In this document: piece after piece, positions 46,992 to 55,118 of the stretch
Layout of the letters: each line of letters starts with the position of its first letter
How positions within the stretch are numbered: position 1 is the first letter of the stretch
Source: an uncultured Prochlorococcus sp.
GTDB lineage: Bacteria > Cyanobacteriota > Cyanobacteriia > PCC-6307 > Cyanobiaceae
Direction of reading: 5' to 3'
Assembly: GCA_902624105.1 (NCBI GenBank)
Contig: CACNWH010000006.1
Location: 1 to 56,901 of the forward strand
DNA: 56,901 nt
Notes under the pieces: generated by a model
What the model was told of the DNA's origin: nothing
Seen by the model: only the letters and a program-made list of their open reading frames with translations
Databases searched by the model: none
Program-made: the position numbers and the translations under genes

Positions 46992-47119
46992 CTTTTAGAC
47001 TTCCTTTTTCTACACCTATTTGAGCAATATTTAACTTCATCCCAACAATCATGCCATTTTTTTCTCCAATCAAATGATCTATTGCAAACTGGGCAAATTT
47101 TATTTGGTAAATTTTTCAC
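46988..47119 (-). CDS. DUF2256 zinc-ribbon-like small protein
   Basis: A 43-residue protein found by reading the gap between the photolyase-like and TIGR03643 genes. It matches DUF2256: CPVC (C9, C12), [17 protein letters not shown], then CxxxC (C32, C36), with a fifth Cys at C25 and a basic tail KRKSKR. The cysteine layout suggests a zinc ribbon. The start is GTG at 47119, 3 bases after the stop of the TIGR03643 gene; its stop overlaps the photolyase ATG (ATGA). Function unknown; the conserved partner genes suggest it acts with the photolyase-like protein. Confidence 0.88.
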   Translation of the reverse strand: MKNLPNKICPVCNRSFDWRKKWHDCWDEVKYCSNRCRKRKSKR

Positions 47120-47122
47120 TAC

Positions 47123-47380
47123 TTAGATTTTTCTTTTATGAGTTGACTTAAATCTAGAAGAATCTTTTAATCTCATATGCTTTGTATTTCTGCCATTAAC
47201 TCTTTCTCTCCAAACATTGAAGGATTTTCTCTTTAAATATTTTCTCATAATTTTAATTGCATCTTTTTCCTTTAAACCAAATTGAAACTCTATAGATTCA
47301 AATGGTGTTCTATCTTCCCAGCACATTTCTATAATTCTATCGATATCTTTAATATCCATTTTTTTTATTGAATGTTGCAT
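47123..47380 (-). CDS. TIGR03643 family protein (DUF2805)
   Basis: An 85-residue protein matching the small TIGR03643 family: DIDRIIEMCWEDRTPFESIEFQFGLKEKDAIKIMRKYLK, then SFNVWRERVNGRNTKH and a basic tail. The predicted helices resemble an HTH-like fold that could bind nucleic acid. Two starts are possible: ATG at 47380, overlapping the DCC gene by 16 bases, or ATG at 47359, just after that stop; neither has a clear ribosome binding site. The function is unknown. It is the second gene of a minus-strand cassette ending in the photolyase-like gene. Confidence 0.85.
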   Translation of the reverse strand: MQHSIKKMDIKDIDRIIEMCWEDRTPFESIEFQFGLKEKDAIKIMRKYLKRKSFNVWRERVNGRNTKHMRLKDSSRFKSTHKRKI

Positions 47381-47757
47381 TTAGAGTCACATATTTTTTC
47401 TAAATTATCTCTGCCTGTTAATTTCAATCTATATTTAGCCCAATATTTATAAAAAAATCTTATGACATTCGAGAGGAATGGTAGTCTTGTAGGAAAATAA
47501 ATCCAACCAAGTCCAACTAATTCATATGAATAAGCTAAAACATCTACACCAAAAATAATTTCTCCATTACTAAGTATTCCATGAAGGTTCGCCATTGCTT
47601 GTTTGTAAGAGATATGACTAAAATTTTCAGGTCTATAATTAATACTAATATCAACAAAATTTATAGATTTTGTTTTATCTTTTTTCTTGAGGAAATTCGT
47701 TTCTCTGAGGCAAAGTGGACATGCTCCATCGAATAGGAATGTTAGCTTGTAATTCAT
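47365..47757 (-). CDS. DCC-family (DUF393) thiol-disulfide oxidoreductase
   Basis: A 130-residue protein with the family motif FDGACPLCLRET (C13-P-L-C16), the thioredoxin-like CxxC that opens the DCC family. The later YSYELVGLGWIYFPTRLPFLSNVIRFFYKYWAKYR is characteristic, with a C-terminal hydrophobic helix that may touch the membrane. DCC proteins are thought to reduce or isomerise disulfides or handle metal clusters, but no substrate is known. It is the first gene of the four-gene cassette. Confidence 0.88.
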   Translation of the reverse strand: MNYKLTFLFDGACPLCLRETNFLKKKDKTKSINFVDISINYRPENFSHISYKQAMANLHGILSNGEIIFGVDVLAYSYELVGLGWIYFPTRLPFLSNVIRFFYKYWAKYRLKLTGRDNLEKICDSKCNIQ

Positions 47758-47930
47758 ATTTTTATTTAAATATATATAGTTTGCGAATAGTTCGTGGAAA
47801 ATACTTTAATTTAGCCCCTTGAATAAAAGCATTTAAATCTGAAAGTTACTAATTTTTAAATATAAATTTTATAAAGCTTTAATATTCTTTCCTTTTATTT
47901 TAAAAAAAATTACATTAGGTTATAAGCACT

Positions 47931-47960
47931 AACCATTGATTAAGGGATACATCAATGGTT
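47931..47960. terminator. perfect 10-bp inverted repeat, possible terminator
   Basis: AACCATTGAT (47931-47940) and ATCAATGGTT (47951-47960) are perfect reverse complements around a 10-base loop. It lies 5 bases beyond the stop of the small minus-strand gene at 47966-48169. There is no strong T run on the minus strand, so termination would be weak or Rho-dependent; an RNA-stability hairpin is the other reading. Confidence 0.45.
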
Positions 47961-47965
47961 TATAT

Positions 47966-48169
47966 TTATTCATCTAACAGATGTACACCCTCTCCAATAT
48001 CTGGCTTAAAATCACAATATTTTTCAAATACGATTCCCACTTTCCTCATACATTCTCCTAATTCATCATTAAATTTTTCCCAGTCTTCAGTATTCTTATC
48101 AGGTAAAGACCAGCCCTGATTTTCAACCATACTTGTAATTACTGTGTAGTCCCATTCTATGTAAGCCAT
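47966..48169 (-). CDS. small acidic protein of unknown function
   Basis: A 67-residue soluble protein, acidic overall: MAYIEWDYTVITSMVENQGWSL, then DKNTEDWEKFNDELGECMRKVG and a C-terminal DFKPDIGEGVHLLDE. Two Cys are present (about residues 40 and 52). No transmembrane segment, signal or known motif is seen. It appears to be a stand-alone gene with an inverted repeat 5 bases after its stop and is divergent from trmH across about 150 bases. I do not recognise the family. Confidence 0.6.
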   Translation of the reverse strand: MAYIEWDYTVITSMVENQGWSLPDKNTEDWEKFNDELGECMRKVGIVFEKYCDFKPDIGEGVHLLDE

Positions 48170-48321
48170 TTATTTTTAATATTGATTTAGTTAATAATTA
48201 TAGAACACAATAATCACCTAAAATAGAATTAATTTTAATATTTAATTTAGTCAAAATCTATTTTTAATATATTAATCTCTATTAGAGAATATAATAATTT
48301 TATATGTTAAGAGAATAATAA

Positions 48322-48981
48322 ATGTCAGTTTTGCCGAGAAGATTCCAAAGAATAAAACATGTTTTAAACTCAAGGATGGGTGATTTAACTGTCCTTATTG
48401 AGGGTGTTAATAAACCGCATAATCTATCTGCGATAATTAGGACTTGTGATGGAGCTGGAGTGTTTCAAGCTAATTTTATTTGTGATCATAATGAAGTAAA
48501 AACATTTAACAGCACTGCTCAAGGTAGTCAAAAATGGGTTAATTTAAGAAATCATGAATCCTATTTGAAAGCAACAAAAACCTTAAAAAAGGAAGGTTTC
48601 AAATTATACGGCACATCTCTAAATGAAAATTCTATTGATTATCGAGATTTTGATTTCACAGAAAGTACTTGCTTTGTACTAGGTGCTGAAAAGTGGGGGT
48701 TAAGCAATGAATTAAATGCCCAAGTCGATGAATCAATTTATATTCCAATGAATGGAATGGTTCAATCTCTAAATGTTTCAGTAGCTGGTGCTATTTTACT
48801 TTTCGAAGCAGTTCGCCAAAGAAAAAGTAAGGGTTTAATACCCTCTAAAGGAGAAGGACTGAATCAGGATGAATATGAAAAAACTTTATTTGAATGGACA
48901 TATCCAGAATTAATTAATTATTATAAAAAATCAAACAAAGATTATCCTTGCCTAAATGAGAATGGTGAAATTTACAAATAA
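48322..48981 (+). CDS. trmH: tRNA (guanosine-18-2'-O)-methyltransferase TrmH
   Basis: A 219-residue SPOUT methyltransferase. Motif 1 is KPHNLSAIIRTCDGAGVF (about residues 32-49) with the Asn and the key Arg. Motif 2 is FVLGAEKWGLS and motif 3 is QSLNVSVAGAILLFEAVRQR, which together form the trefoil knot that binds SAM. A basic N terminus (RRFQRIKHVLNSR) is typical of TrmH. It methylates the 2'-OH of G18 in the D-loop of tRNAs. A C-terminal extension of ~30 residues follows the knot. Confidence 0.93.
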   Translation: MSVLPRRFQRIKHVLNSRMGDLTVLIEGVNKPHNLSAIIRTCDGAGVFQANFICDHNEVKTFNSTAQGSQKWVNLRNHESYLKATKTLKKEGFKLYGTSLNENSIDYRDFDFTESTCFVLGAEKWGLSNELNAQVDESIYIPMNGMVQSLNVSVAGAILLFEAVRQRKSKGLIPSKGEGLNQDEYEKTLFEWTYPELINYYKKSNKDYPCLNENGEIYK

Positions 48982-48991
48982 AATAATTTTT

Positions 48992-49825
48992 TTATTTATT
49001 AAAACTTTCCTCTAGATCTTCTCCAATAAAAGATAACGCTAAAACAAGAAAAAACATTGCGAAGCCAGGGTATAAAGCTGTCCACCAAATTCCTGTGGGC
49101 AATGCTGTGAGAGCCAAATTTAAATCACTACCCCATTCAGGTATATTAACAGGCACACCTAATCCCAAAAAACCTAGGCTCCCTAAAACAAGTACTGAAT
49201 CTGCTGCATTCAATGTTAATAAAACAGGTAAAGGAGTAATAACATTGGGGAATATATATTTGAGAATCACCTTAATGGTACTTAATCCTGCTAAGTTAGA
49301 AGCCTCAACATAATTTTCTGACTTTATTAAAAGGGTTTGATTTCTTATTAGTCTAAAATATTGAGGAGAATAAACTATACATAATGCCAAAGCAGCGTTT
49401 ATTACCCCTCTTCCTAAAATAAAAGCAATTACAACTGATAATAAAATAACTGGTATTGAAAAAATCGTGTCCATTACTATTGATAAAGACTTATCAATGT
49501 ATCCACCGAAAAAACCACTTATTAATCCCAAGGGCAAACCAATCAATAATGAGAAAAATAAGGATAAAAATACTACTTCAAATGCAATAGTTGATCCTTG
49601 TAAAGTTCTTAAGCAAACATCTCTCCCCAATCTATCTGTTCCACATAAATGACTGATTGAAGGTGGGGAATATATTTGATTATTCAAGGCTGTTTCTGAA
49701 AAGTCAAATAAATTAAAAAAATCAAACAACAGCATTAAAAATGCGGCAATGGTATAAAAACTTAATATGATAAAACCAGTTTTTCTAATATTTTCCGTGA
49801 CACCCTTTAAATTTGATTTAATCAA
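48992..49825 (-). CDS. DppC-like ABC transporter permease
   Basis: A 277-residue membrane protein with about six helices, typical of the permease C subunit of dipeptide/oligopeptide/nickel importers. An N-terminal anchor helix is followed by HLCGTDRLGRDVCLRTLQGS, the family-specific motif. The EAA-type loop EASNLAGLSTIKVILKYIFPN contacts the ATPase. No DppB, binding protein or ATPase lies nearby, so the system is split or incomplete here. The start codon is TTG at 49825. It is downstream of lepA on the same strand. Confidence 0.88.
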   Translation of the reverse strand: MIKSNLKGVTENIRKTGFIILSFYTIAAFLMLLFDFFNLFDFSETALNNQIYSPPSISHLCGTDRLGRDVCLRTLQGSTIAFEVVFLSLFFSLLIGLPLGLISGFFGGYIDKSLSIVMDTIFSIPVILLSVVIAFILGRGVINAALALCIVYSPQYFRLIRNQTLLIKSENYVEASNLAGLSTIKVILKYIFPNVITPLPVLLTLNAADSVLVLGSLGFLGLGVPVNIPEWGSDLNLALTALPTGIWWTALYPGFAMFFLVLALSFIGEDLEESFNK

Positions 49826-49903
49826 AACTTATTTTAAATATTAATGTCAATATTAATATAACTGCAACTTCTAAGATAAAAAAGTTTTTTATTAAAGAAA
49901 AAT

Positions 49904-51715
49904 CTATTGTTGATTTAATTTTAAGACAGCCATAAAAGCTTCTTGGGGAACGTCTACCTTACCCATTGCTTTCATCCTTTTTTTCCCTTTTGCTTGTTTT
50001 TTTAGTAATTTTTTCTTTCTTGAAATGTCACCACCATAACATTTCGAGAGAACATCCTTTCTTAAAGCACTTATACTCTCGCTAGCAATAACCCTGCTCC
50101 CAATTGATGCTTGAATTGGTATTTTAAATTGTTGTTTTGGGATAAGATCTTTTAACTTCTCTACTAAACCTCTTCCAATTCCATAAGCCTTATCTTTATG
50201 AACAATCGAAGTAAGGGGATCAGCTCTTTCGGAATTTATGAGAACATCAAGTCTTACAAGATCATTTTTTCTATAACCTATTAAATGATATTCCATAGAA
50301 GCATAACCTTGGGTTCTACTTTTCATTTGATCAAAAAAGTCAGTAACAACTTCAGCAAGAGGAATTTCGTAAATCAAAGTAACTCGATCAGTTGTGATAT
50401 ATTTCATGTCTACAAAAAGGCCTCTTCTTTCTTGGCATAATCCCATTAATGTTCCATTGAACTCATTTGGCGCATAAATTTCCATTCTTACATAAGGCTC
50501 CTCTATTGATTCTCTAGATTGAGGATCAGGGATAGTAGATGGATTATCAACAAGAATATGATTACCTTCATTAAGATTTACTTTATAAATTACAGAAGGA
50601 GCAGTAACAATTAAGTCTAAATCATATTCTCTTTCTAATCTTTCTTGAACAATTTCCATATGAAGTAATCCCAAAAAACCGCATCTAAATCCAAAACCCA
50701 TGGCACTACTAGTCTCAGGCTCATATTTTAGAGCAGCATCTGATAATTGTAATTTTTCTAGAGATTCCCTTAAATCAGGATATTGATCTGCATCAGTAGG
50801 GAACAATCCGCAAAATACCATAGGATTTGCTTCTTTATATCCTGGTAAAGCCTCTTCAGCAGGATTATTAAATAGTGTCATCGTATCACCAACTCTTGCA
50901 TCAGCAACAGATTTTATTGATGCTGCTAGATAACCAACTTCTCCAGCATGCAAATCATTAACTTTTTGCTGATCAGGAGCCATAATTCCAATCTCATCTA
51001 ATTCATAAAATTTATTGCTAGCCATTAGCAGAATTTTATCTTTTAATGATATTTTTCCGGACACGACTCTAAAATACACAACCACTCCTCTGTAAGGGTC
51101 GTAATATGAATCAAAAATCAGAGCTTTTGTTTTTTTAGTAGTATGATCCTCAGGCGCGGGAATATCTTTAACAATAGTTTCAAGTATGTCTTGTATACCT
51201 ATACCTGTTTTTGCTGAACAATAAATAGCATTTGATGTATCTAAACCAACGATTTCTTCAATTTCTTTTTTTATTTTTTCAGGGTCAGCACCAGGCAAAT
51301 CAACTTTATTTAAAACAGGAATAATTTCAAGATTATTTTCAATCGCAAGATAAACATTTGCCAAGGTTTGAGCTTCAACTCCTTGACTTGCGTCAACAAC
51401 CAACAAAGCGCCTTCACAAGCTTGTAATGATCTACTGACTTCATACGAAAAATCTACATGACCTGGAGTATCAATTAAATTTAAAACATACTCCTCATTA
51501 TCTTTGGCCTTATATTTCATTCTTGCAGCTTGTAATTTAATCGTAATTCCCCTCTCTCTTTCAAGATCCATACTATCTAGAAATTGTTCTTGCATATCTC
51601 TTTGAGATACCGTTCCAGTATCTTGAAGTAATCTATCTGCAAGAGTTGATTTACCATGATCTATATGAGCTATTATGCAAAAATTTCTTAATTTTGATAC
51701 AGGTACATCAGTCAT
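49904..51715 (-). CDS. lepA: elongation factor 4 (LepA)
   Basis: A 603-residue translational GTPase. G1 is AHIDHGKST (residues 16-24), switch II is DTPGHVDF, and G4 is NKVDLPGA. The LepA-specific C terminus includes [37 protein letters not shown]4 binds ribosomes in or near the pre-translocation state and can promote back-translocation or late subunit assembly. Length and domains are complete. It lies 45 bases downstream of the mqo start-side gene and is followed by the DppC-like permease. Confidence 0.97.
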   Translation of the reverse strand: MTDVPVSKLRNFCIIAHIDHGKSTLADRLLQDTGTVSQRDMQEQFLDSMDLERERGITIKLQAARMKYKAKDNEEYVLNLIDTPGHVDFSYEVSRSLQACEGALLVVDASQGVEAQTLANVYLAIENNLEIIPVLNKVDLPGADPEKIKKEIEEIVGLDTSNAIYCSAKTGIGIQDILETIVKDIPAPEDHTTKKTKALIFDSYYDPYRGVVVYFRVVSGKISLKDKILLMASNKFYELDEIGIMAPDQQKVNDLHAGEVGYLAASIKSVADARVGDTMTLFNNPAEEALPGYKEANPMVFCGLFPTDADQYPDLRESLEKLQLSDAALKYEPETSSAMGFGFRCGFLGLLHMEIVQERLEREYDLDLIVTAPSVIYKVNLNEGNHILVDNPSTIPDPQSRESIEEPYVRMEIYAPNEFNGTLMGLCQERRGLFVDMKYITTDRVTLIYEIPLAEVVTDFFDQMKSRTQGYASMEYHLIGYRKNDLVRLDVLINSERADPLTSIVHKDKAYGIGRGLVEKLKDLIPKQQFKIPIQASIGSRVIASESISALRKDVLSKCYGGDISRKKKLLKKQAKGKKRMKAMGKVDVPQEAFMAVLKLNQQ

Positions 51716-51760
51716 TTAAATCTAATTTAACGTTTCAATATTTATTCAGATATTAGCTAA

Positions 51761-53233
51761 TTAAGTAAATTGATGGAAACCTAGAATTGAATTATTCCTA
51801 CTTTTAATATTTTCTTGATATTTACAATCTAGTGTTATCAAATTTGAAATTCTTTTTTCAAAAAACTCTTTATTATCTTTTAAAAAACAAGAATTTCTTA
51901 AGACCTCAGTCATTATGTTTACGGCTGTACTCGCACCAGGTGAAGCTCCCAATAATGCTGAGAGAGAACCATCAGAAGAATTAATAATCTCAGTACCAAA
52001 TTTTAATACGCCGCCTTTTTGAGTTTTTTTAATTATCTGAACACGTTGTCCAGCATTTTTTAAGTACCAATCATTTGAATTAGCAGAAGGCATCATTTTT
52101 TTTAGACTTTTAATTCTAGATGAATGATTTTGTATAGATTGAGAAATAAGATACTTAATTAAATCCAAATTTTTAAATCCAACATCAAAAGCAGGCAGAA
52201 TATTATTAATTTTTAGGGAATTAAACAAATCAAAAAATGAACCTTCCTTCAAGAATTTTGTAGTAGAACCTGCAAATGGACCAAACAATAGATATCTCTT
52301 ACCGTTAATCCATCTTGCATCTAAATGTGGAACTGACATTGGAGGTGATCCTATAGCCGCCTTCCCATAAACTTTGGCATTATGTTGCGTTGTTAATTCA
52401 TTATTTTCGCAAATAAGCCATTTACCACTCACAGGGAATCCTCCAAATAATCTACCTTCTGGAATTTTTGATTTTTGAAGGAGAGTTATAGATTTTCCAC
52501 CAGCACCTAGAAATATATATTTAGCAATAAGAGTTTTTCTTTTTCCACCTTTATTCAAATGTACTGCCCAATTATTATTTTTGAGCTTATTTAAATCAAA
52601 AACCTCCGTTAAATAATTTAATTCTACATTTTTATTGTTAACAAGATATTTTAAATATTCACTGGTTAAAGATCCAAAATCTATGTCAGTACCTCTTTTA
52701 ACCCTCGTTGCAGCAATTTTTATATTTTTATTTCTATTTTTATTTATAAGAGGAGCCCAGGAGGAAATTTCAGGAAAATTAGATGAGAATTCCATATCTT
52801 TAAACTCATTAAATTTGGATAGTAATTGATATCTTTTCTCCAAAAAATTAAAATCTTCCTCTCCACTTACAAAACTAATATGCGGCGTAAATCTTAAGAA
52901 TTTCTTACAATCTATTTTCCCTTTTTCATATAAAGATGCCCATAGTTCTAATGATTTTTCAAATGAATTATTAATTGACAAAGCCTTTCTGAATTCAATT
53001 TCACCTGCATTATTTATAGGTGTATAATTTAGTTCGCAATTAGCGGCATGGCCAGTTCCCGCGTTATTAAATGCACTTGTACTTTCTTGCCCTGCACTCT
53101 CAAGCTTTTCTACTATAAGGATATTTATATCTGGATATATTTCTGTAAGTAAAATCGCCAAAGTTGCACTCATTATTCCCGCACCAACTAATATGGCGTC
53201 GTAATCAGAAGTGCTCTTTTGTAGAATAGCCAC
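51761..53233 (-). CDS. mqo: malate:quinone oxidoreductase
   Basis: A 490-residue FAD-dependent peripheral membrane enzyme that oxidises malate to oxaloacetate and passes electrons to quinone. The FAD-binding motif [17 protein letters not shown] is near residues 14-30. [24 protein letters not shown] is the Mqo family signature, and [12 protein letters not shown] and [16 protein letters not shown] are also conserved. Mqo is the usual malate oxidising route in Prochlorococcus. It is divergent from nfu. Confidence 0.95.
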   Translation of the reverse strand: MAILQKSTSDYDAILVGAGIMSATLAILLTEIYPDINILIVEKLESAGQESTSAFNNAGTGHAANCELNYTPINNAGEIEFRKALSINNSFEKSLELWASLYEKGKIDCKKFLRFTPHISFVSGEEDFNFLEKRYQLLSKFNEFKDMEFSSNFPEISSWAPLINKNRNKNIKIAATRVKRGTDIDFGSLTSEYLKYLVNNKNVELNYLTEVFDLNKLKNNNWAVHLNKGGKRKTLIAKYIFLGAGGKSITLLQKSKIPEGRLFGGFPVSGKWLICENNELTTQHNAKVYGKAAIGSPPMSVPHLDARWINGKRYLLFGPFAGSTTKFLKEGSFFDLFNSLKINNILPAFDVGFKNLDLIKYLISQSIQNHSSRIKSLKKMMPSANSNDWYLKNAGQRVQIIKKTQKGGVLKFGTEIINSSDGSLSALLGASPGASTAVNIMTEVLRNSCFLKDNKEFFEKRISNLITLDCKYQENIKSRNNSILGFHQFT

Positions 53234-53307
53234 TTTAAAAAATCATTATTCTTTTTTGCAAAGAACTAAATTCTTTTCTAGTCTAACAATAAGATATTAT
53301 AAATTTC

Positions 53308-53553
53308 ATGAGTACTGAGACTCTTCCATTAACAAATGAAAACGTAGAAAAAGTTCTTGATGAACTTAGACCATTTTTAATCTCTGACGGGGGAAATGTA
53401 GAGATAGCTGAAATTGATGGCCCAATTGTAAAGGTGAGACTTCAAGGGGCCTGTGGAAGCTGTCCCAGTAGCACAATGACCTTAAAAATGGGTATTGAAA
53501 GAAAGCTAAAAGAAATGATTCCAGAGATCAGCGAAGTTGTTCAAGTTTTATAA
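53308..53553 (+). CDS. nfu: NFU-type iron-sulfur scaffold protein
   Basis: An 81-residue NifU C-terminal domain protein. [25 protein letters not shown] leads to [18 protein letters not shown] with the CxxC that binds a [4Fe-4S] cluster between two monomers. Cyanobacterial NfuA of this size supplies clusters to photosystem I and other proteins. It is a single-domain form, as is usual in cyanobacteria. It is divergent from mqo and converges with the next small membrane protein gene. Confidence 0.95.
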   Translation: MSTETLPLTNENVEKVLDELRPFLISDGGNVEIAEIDGPIVKVRLQGACGSCPSSTMTLKMGIERKLKEMIPEISEVVQVL

Positions 53554-53562
53554 AATTAAAAA

Positions 53563-53820
53563 TCACTCTCCCTTTAATTCTTTATTTAAAGCGGTTTTGT
53601 AATCTAAGCAATCAATAGGTAACCCTTGGCCAATAGCTATAAGAAGAGGAGCTAATATACCTAATGTAAAAACTAAATTAGATAAACTGACACCGTTTTT
53701 GCTTAAGATAAAACTTATTAAATATATTGTTATTAAATATGCGTGAAGTGAAAAAAATTCTTTAGGCTTAAGAGCTGGCCATCTAAGGGTATTTCCTAAA
53801 AAGTATAAAAAACCAGTCAT
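53563..53820 (-). CDS. small membrane protein of unknown function
   Basis: An 85-residue protein with a likely two-helix pattern: HAYLITIYLISFIL (about residues 26-39) and LVFTLGILAPLLIAIGQG (about residues 49-66), with a short soluble tail DCLDYKTALNKELKGE. It begins MTGFLYFLGNTLRWPALKPKEFFSL. No known motif. The start is the ATG at 53820. It is convergent with nfu, 9 bases away, and faces the riboswitch-controlled gene. Confidence 0.65.
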   Translation of the reverse strand: MTGFLYFLGNTLRWPALKPKEFFSLHAYLITIYLISFILSKNGVSLSNLVFTLGILAPLLIAIGQGLPIDCLDYKTALNKELKGE

Positions 53821-53962
53821 ACAAAAAAAATTGTCAATATCAAACCAAGATTAGTCCTTTAGAGCCATTAATTTACATAAAATTTACTTTAAATAATAAT
53901 TAAATAAATATTAAATTTTAATTTCAAAATTAATCTCATAGACATGAATATAAAGTCTAGTT

Positions 53963-53968
53963 TATAAT
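53963..53968 (+). promoter_or_regulatory. -10 element before the glutamine riboswitch candidate
   Basis: A perfect TATAAT lies 25 bases before the first conserved riboswitch base. The start of transcription would fall near 53975, giving a leader of about 90 bases before the DUF4278 ATG. No clear -35. Inferred. Confidence 0.45.
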
Positions 53969-53990
53969 TAATGATGTAGTTTTACTACTA

Positions 53991-54046
53991 TTCGTTCACC
54001 CTACTAGGGCGCAGTCCGAGCTATACCATGGAACGGGGGATAGCCG
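53991..54046 (+). promoter_or_regulatory. glutamine riboswitch candidate (Downstream-peptide type)
   Basis: The leader forms an H-type pseudoknot. Stem P1 pairs CGTTC (53993-53997) with GAACG (54031-54035). Within P1 a hairpin CCC-TACTA-GGG lies at 53999-54009. A second stem pairs GCTAT (54020-54024), inside the P1 loop, with ATAGC (54040-54044), outside it. Fold and conserved blocks (CGTTCACC, CGCAGTCCGAG, CCATGGAACG) match my memory of the Downstream-peptide RNA, which binds L-glutamine and precedes small ORFs in picocyanobacteria and cyanophages. It would tie the DUF4278 peptide to nitrogen status. No covariance search was run. Confidence 0.75.
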
Positions 54047-54063
54047 TGTTGTTAAATCGAATC

Positions 54064-54237
54064 ATGACTTCACTAACTTACAGAGGTAAATCTTATACCC
54101 AAAACAATTCAAACTCCCAAAATTCATTTGTAGAATTGACCTATAGGAGGAATGTTTATATAAATAGAAAAAAGGAGTTTTCTTCAAAACAAGATCTAGT
54201 TACTCTCAAATACAGAGGAATTGAATACGAAAAATAA
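54064..54237 (+). CDS. DUF4278 peptide controlled by the riboswitch candidate
   Basis: A 57-residue basic protein with two copies of the LTYRG motif characteristic of DUF4278: TSLTYRGKSY at the N terminus, a related ELTYRRNVY in the middle, and LKYRGIEYEK at the end. The family is small, mostly cyanobacterial and uncharacterised. An earlier in-frame ATG at 54028 lies inside the riboswitch aptamer and is not a likely start; the ATG at 54064 is preferred. It has its own promoter, leader and terminator, so it is a stand-alone unit. Glutamine control suggests a role in nitrogen metabolism, possibly as a protein-binding regulator. Confidence 0.82.
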   Translation: MTSLTYRGKSYTQNNSNSQNSFVELTYRRNVYINRKKEFSSKQDLVTLKYRGIEYEK

Positions 54238-54250
54238 ACCTTAAAACCTT

Positions 54251-54278
54251 AATCCTCCCAGTTGGGGGGATTTTTTTT
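54251..54278 (+). terminator. Rho-independent terminator of the DUF4278 unit
   Basis: A 9-bp stem (AATCCTCCC at 54251-54259 with GGGGGGATT at 54264-54272, one G-T pair) and a 4-base loop are followed by a run of T to 54278. It is the strongest terminator I see in the window and ends the short transcript 13 bases after the stop codon. Confidence 0.9.
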
Positions 54279-54307
54279 AGCTATATTTTATTTAAAAATT
54301 AAAAATT

Positions 54308-55102
54308 ATGCCCGAAGATTGTTGCAGTGTTTCAAACGTAAGTAATGAAACACATAATCCTAATCATAAAATTGCTATACAGGAAAGATATGGAGCTGCT
54401 GCAATTGAAAAAGAAAGCTGCCTTTGTACCCCAGTCTCATTTAATCCAAAATATCTTGAGGTGATTCCAGAAGAAGTCATTGAAAGAGATTACGGATGTG
54501 GAGATCCAACTAAATGGGTAAAACTAAATGATGTAGTTTTAGATCTTGGAAGCGGTAGCGGCAAAAATGCATTTATTTGTGCTCAAATTGTTGGCAAGGG
54601 AGGTCAAGTTATAGGAGTTGATCAGAATCAAGATATGCTTAATCTATCAAGAGAATCAATTGAATATGTTGCCAAAAAAATTGGTTATAAAAATACAAAA
54701 TTTATTGAAGGTTCCATTGAGAAGTTAGATGAAATAGATATAAATTTGAACCCAATCATTAAAGATAAATCAATCGATATTATTTTAAGTAATTGTGTTT
54801 TAAATTTAGTGAATCCTGATTCAAGAAATAATCTCTTAAAAAACATTAAGAGAGTACTTAAGAGGAATGGCAGGATTGCAATCAGCGATATTGTCTCTAA
54901 TAAAAAAGTACCCCTTGAATTACAGAAGGATCCAGATTTATGGAGTGGTTGTATAAGTGGAGCATGGTACGAGCCAGAATTTATAGAGGACTTCAAAAAG
55001 CTAGGATTTAAAAATCTAAATTTTGCTGAAAGAAGTTCAGAACCATGGAAAGTAATTGAAGATATTGAATTTAGAACTGTAACTTTAGTGGGAAATCTTT
55101 AA
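54308..55102 (+). CDS. ArsM-like SAM methyltransferase
   Basis: A 264-residue methyltransferase resembling arsenite S-adenosylmethyltransferase. SAM motif I is VVLDLGSGSGKNAFICAQ (near residue 77), then GVDQNQDML. The YGCG segment (near residue 62) and SGCISGAW (near residue 217) hold cysteines at places where ArsM binds As(III), and SNCVLNLV is a family motif. An N-terminal MPEDCCSVS adds a Cys pair. ArsM methylates arsenite to less harmful or volatile species; arsenate is taken up as a phosphate mimic in phosphate-poor water. The class V PLP enzyme gene follows after 16 bases. Confidence 0.75.
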   Translation: MPEDCCSVSNVSNETHNPNHKIAIQERYGAAAIEKESCLCTPVSFNPKYLEVIPEEVIERDYGCGDPTKWVKLNDVVLDLGSGSGKNAFICAQIVGKGGQVIGVDQNQDMLNLSRESIEYVAKKIGYKNTKFIEGSIEKLDEIDINLNPIIKDKSIDIILSNCVLNLVNPDSRNNLLKNIKRVLKRNGRIAISDIVSNKKVPLELQKDPDLWSGCISGAWYEPEFIEDFKKLGFKNLNFAERSSEPWKVIEDIEFRTVTLVGNL

Positions 55103-55118
55103 AGAAAAATTTGTTTTT

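Noticed and set aside
54028-54063. ATG at 54028 as start of the DUF4278 protein
   Set aside because: It lies in the riboswitch aptamer (CCATGG) and would add twelve residues unrelated to the family.
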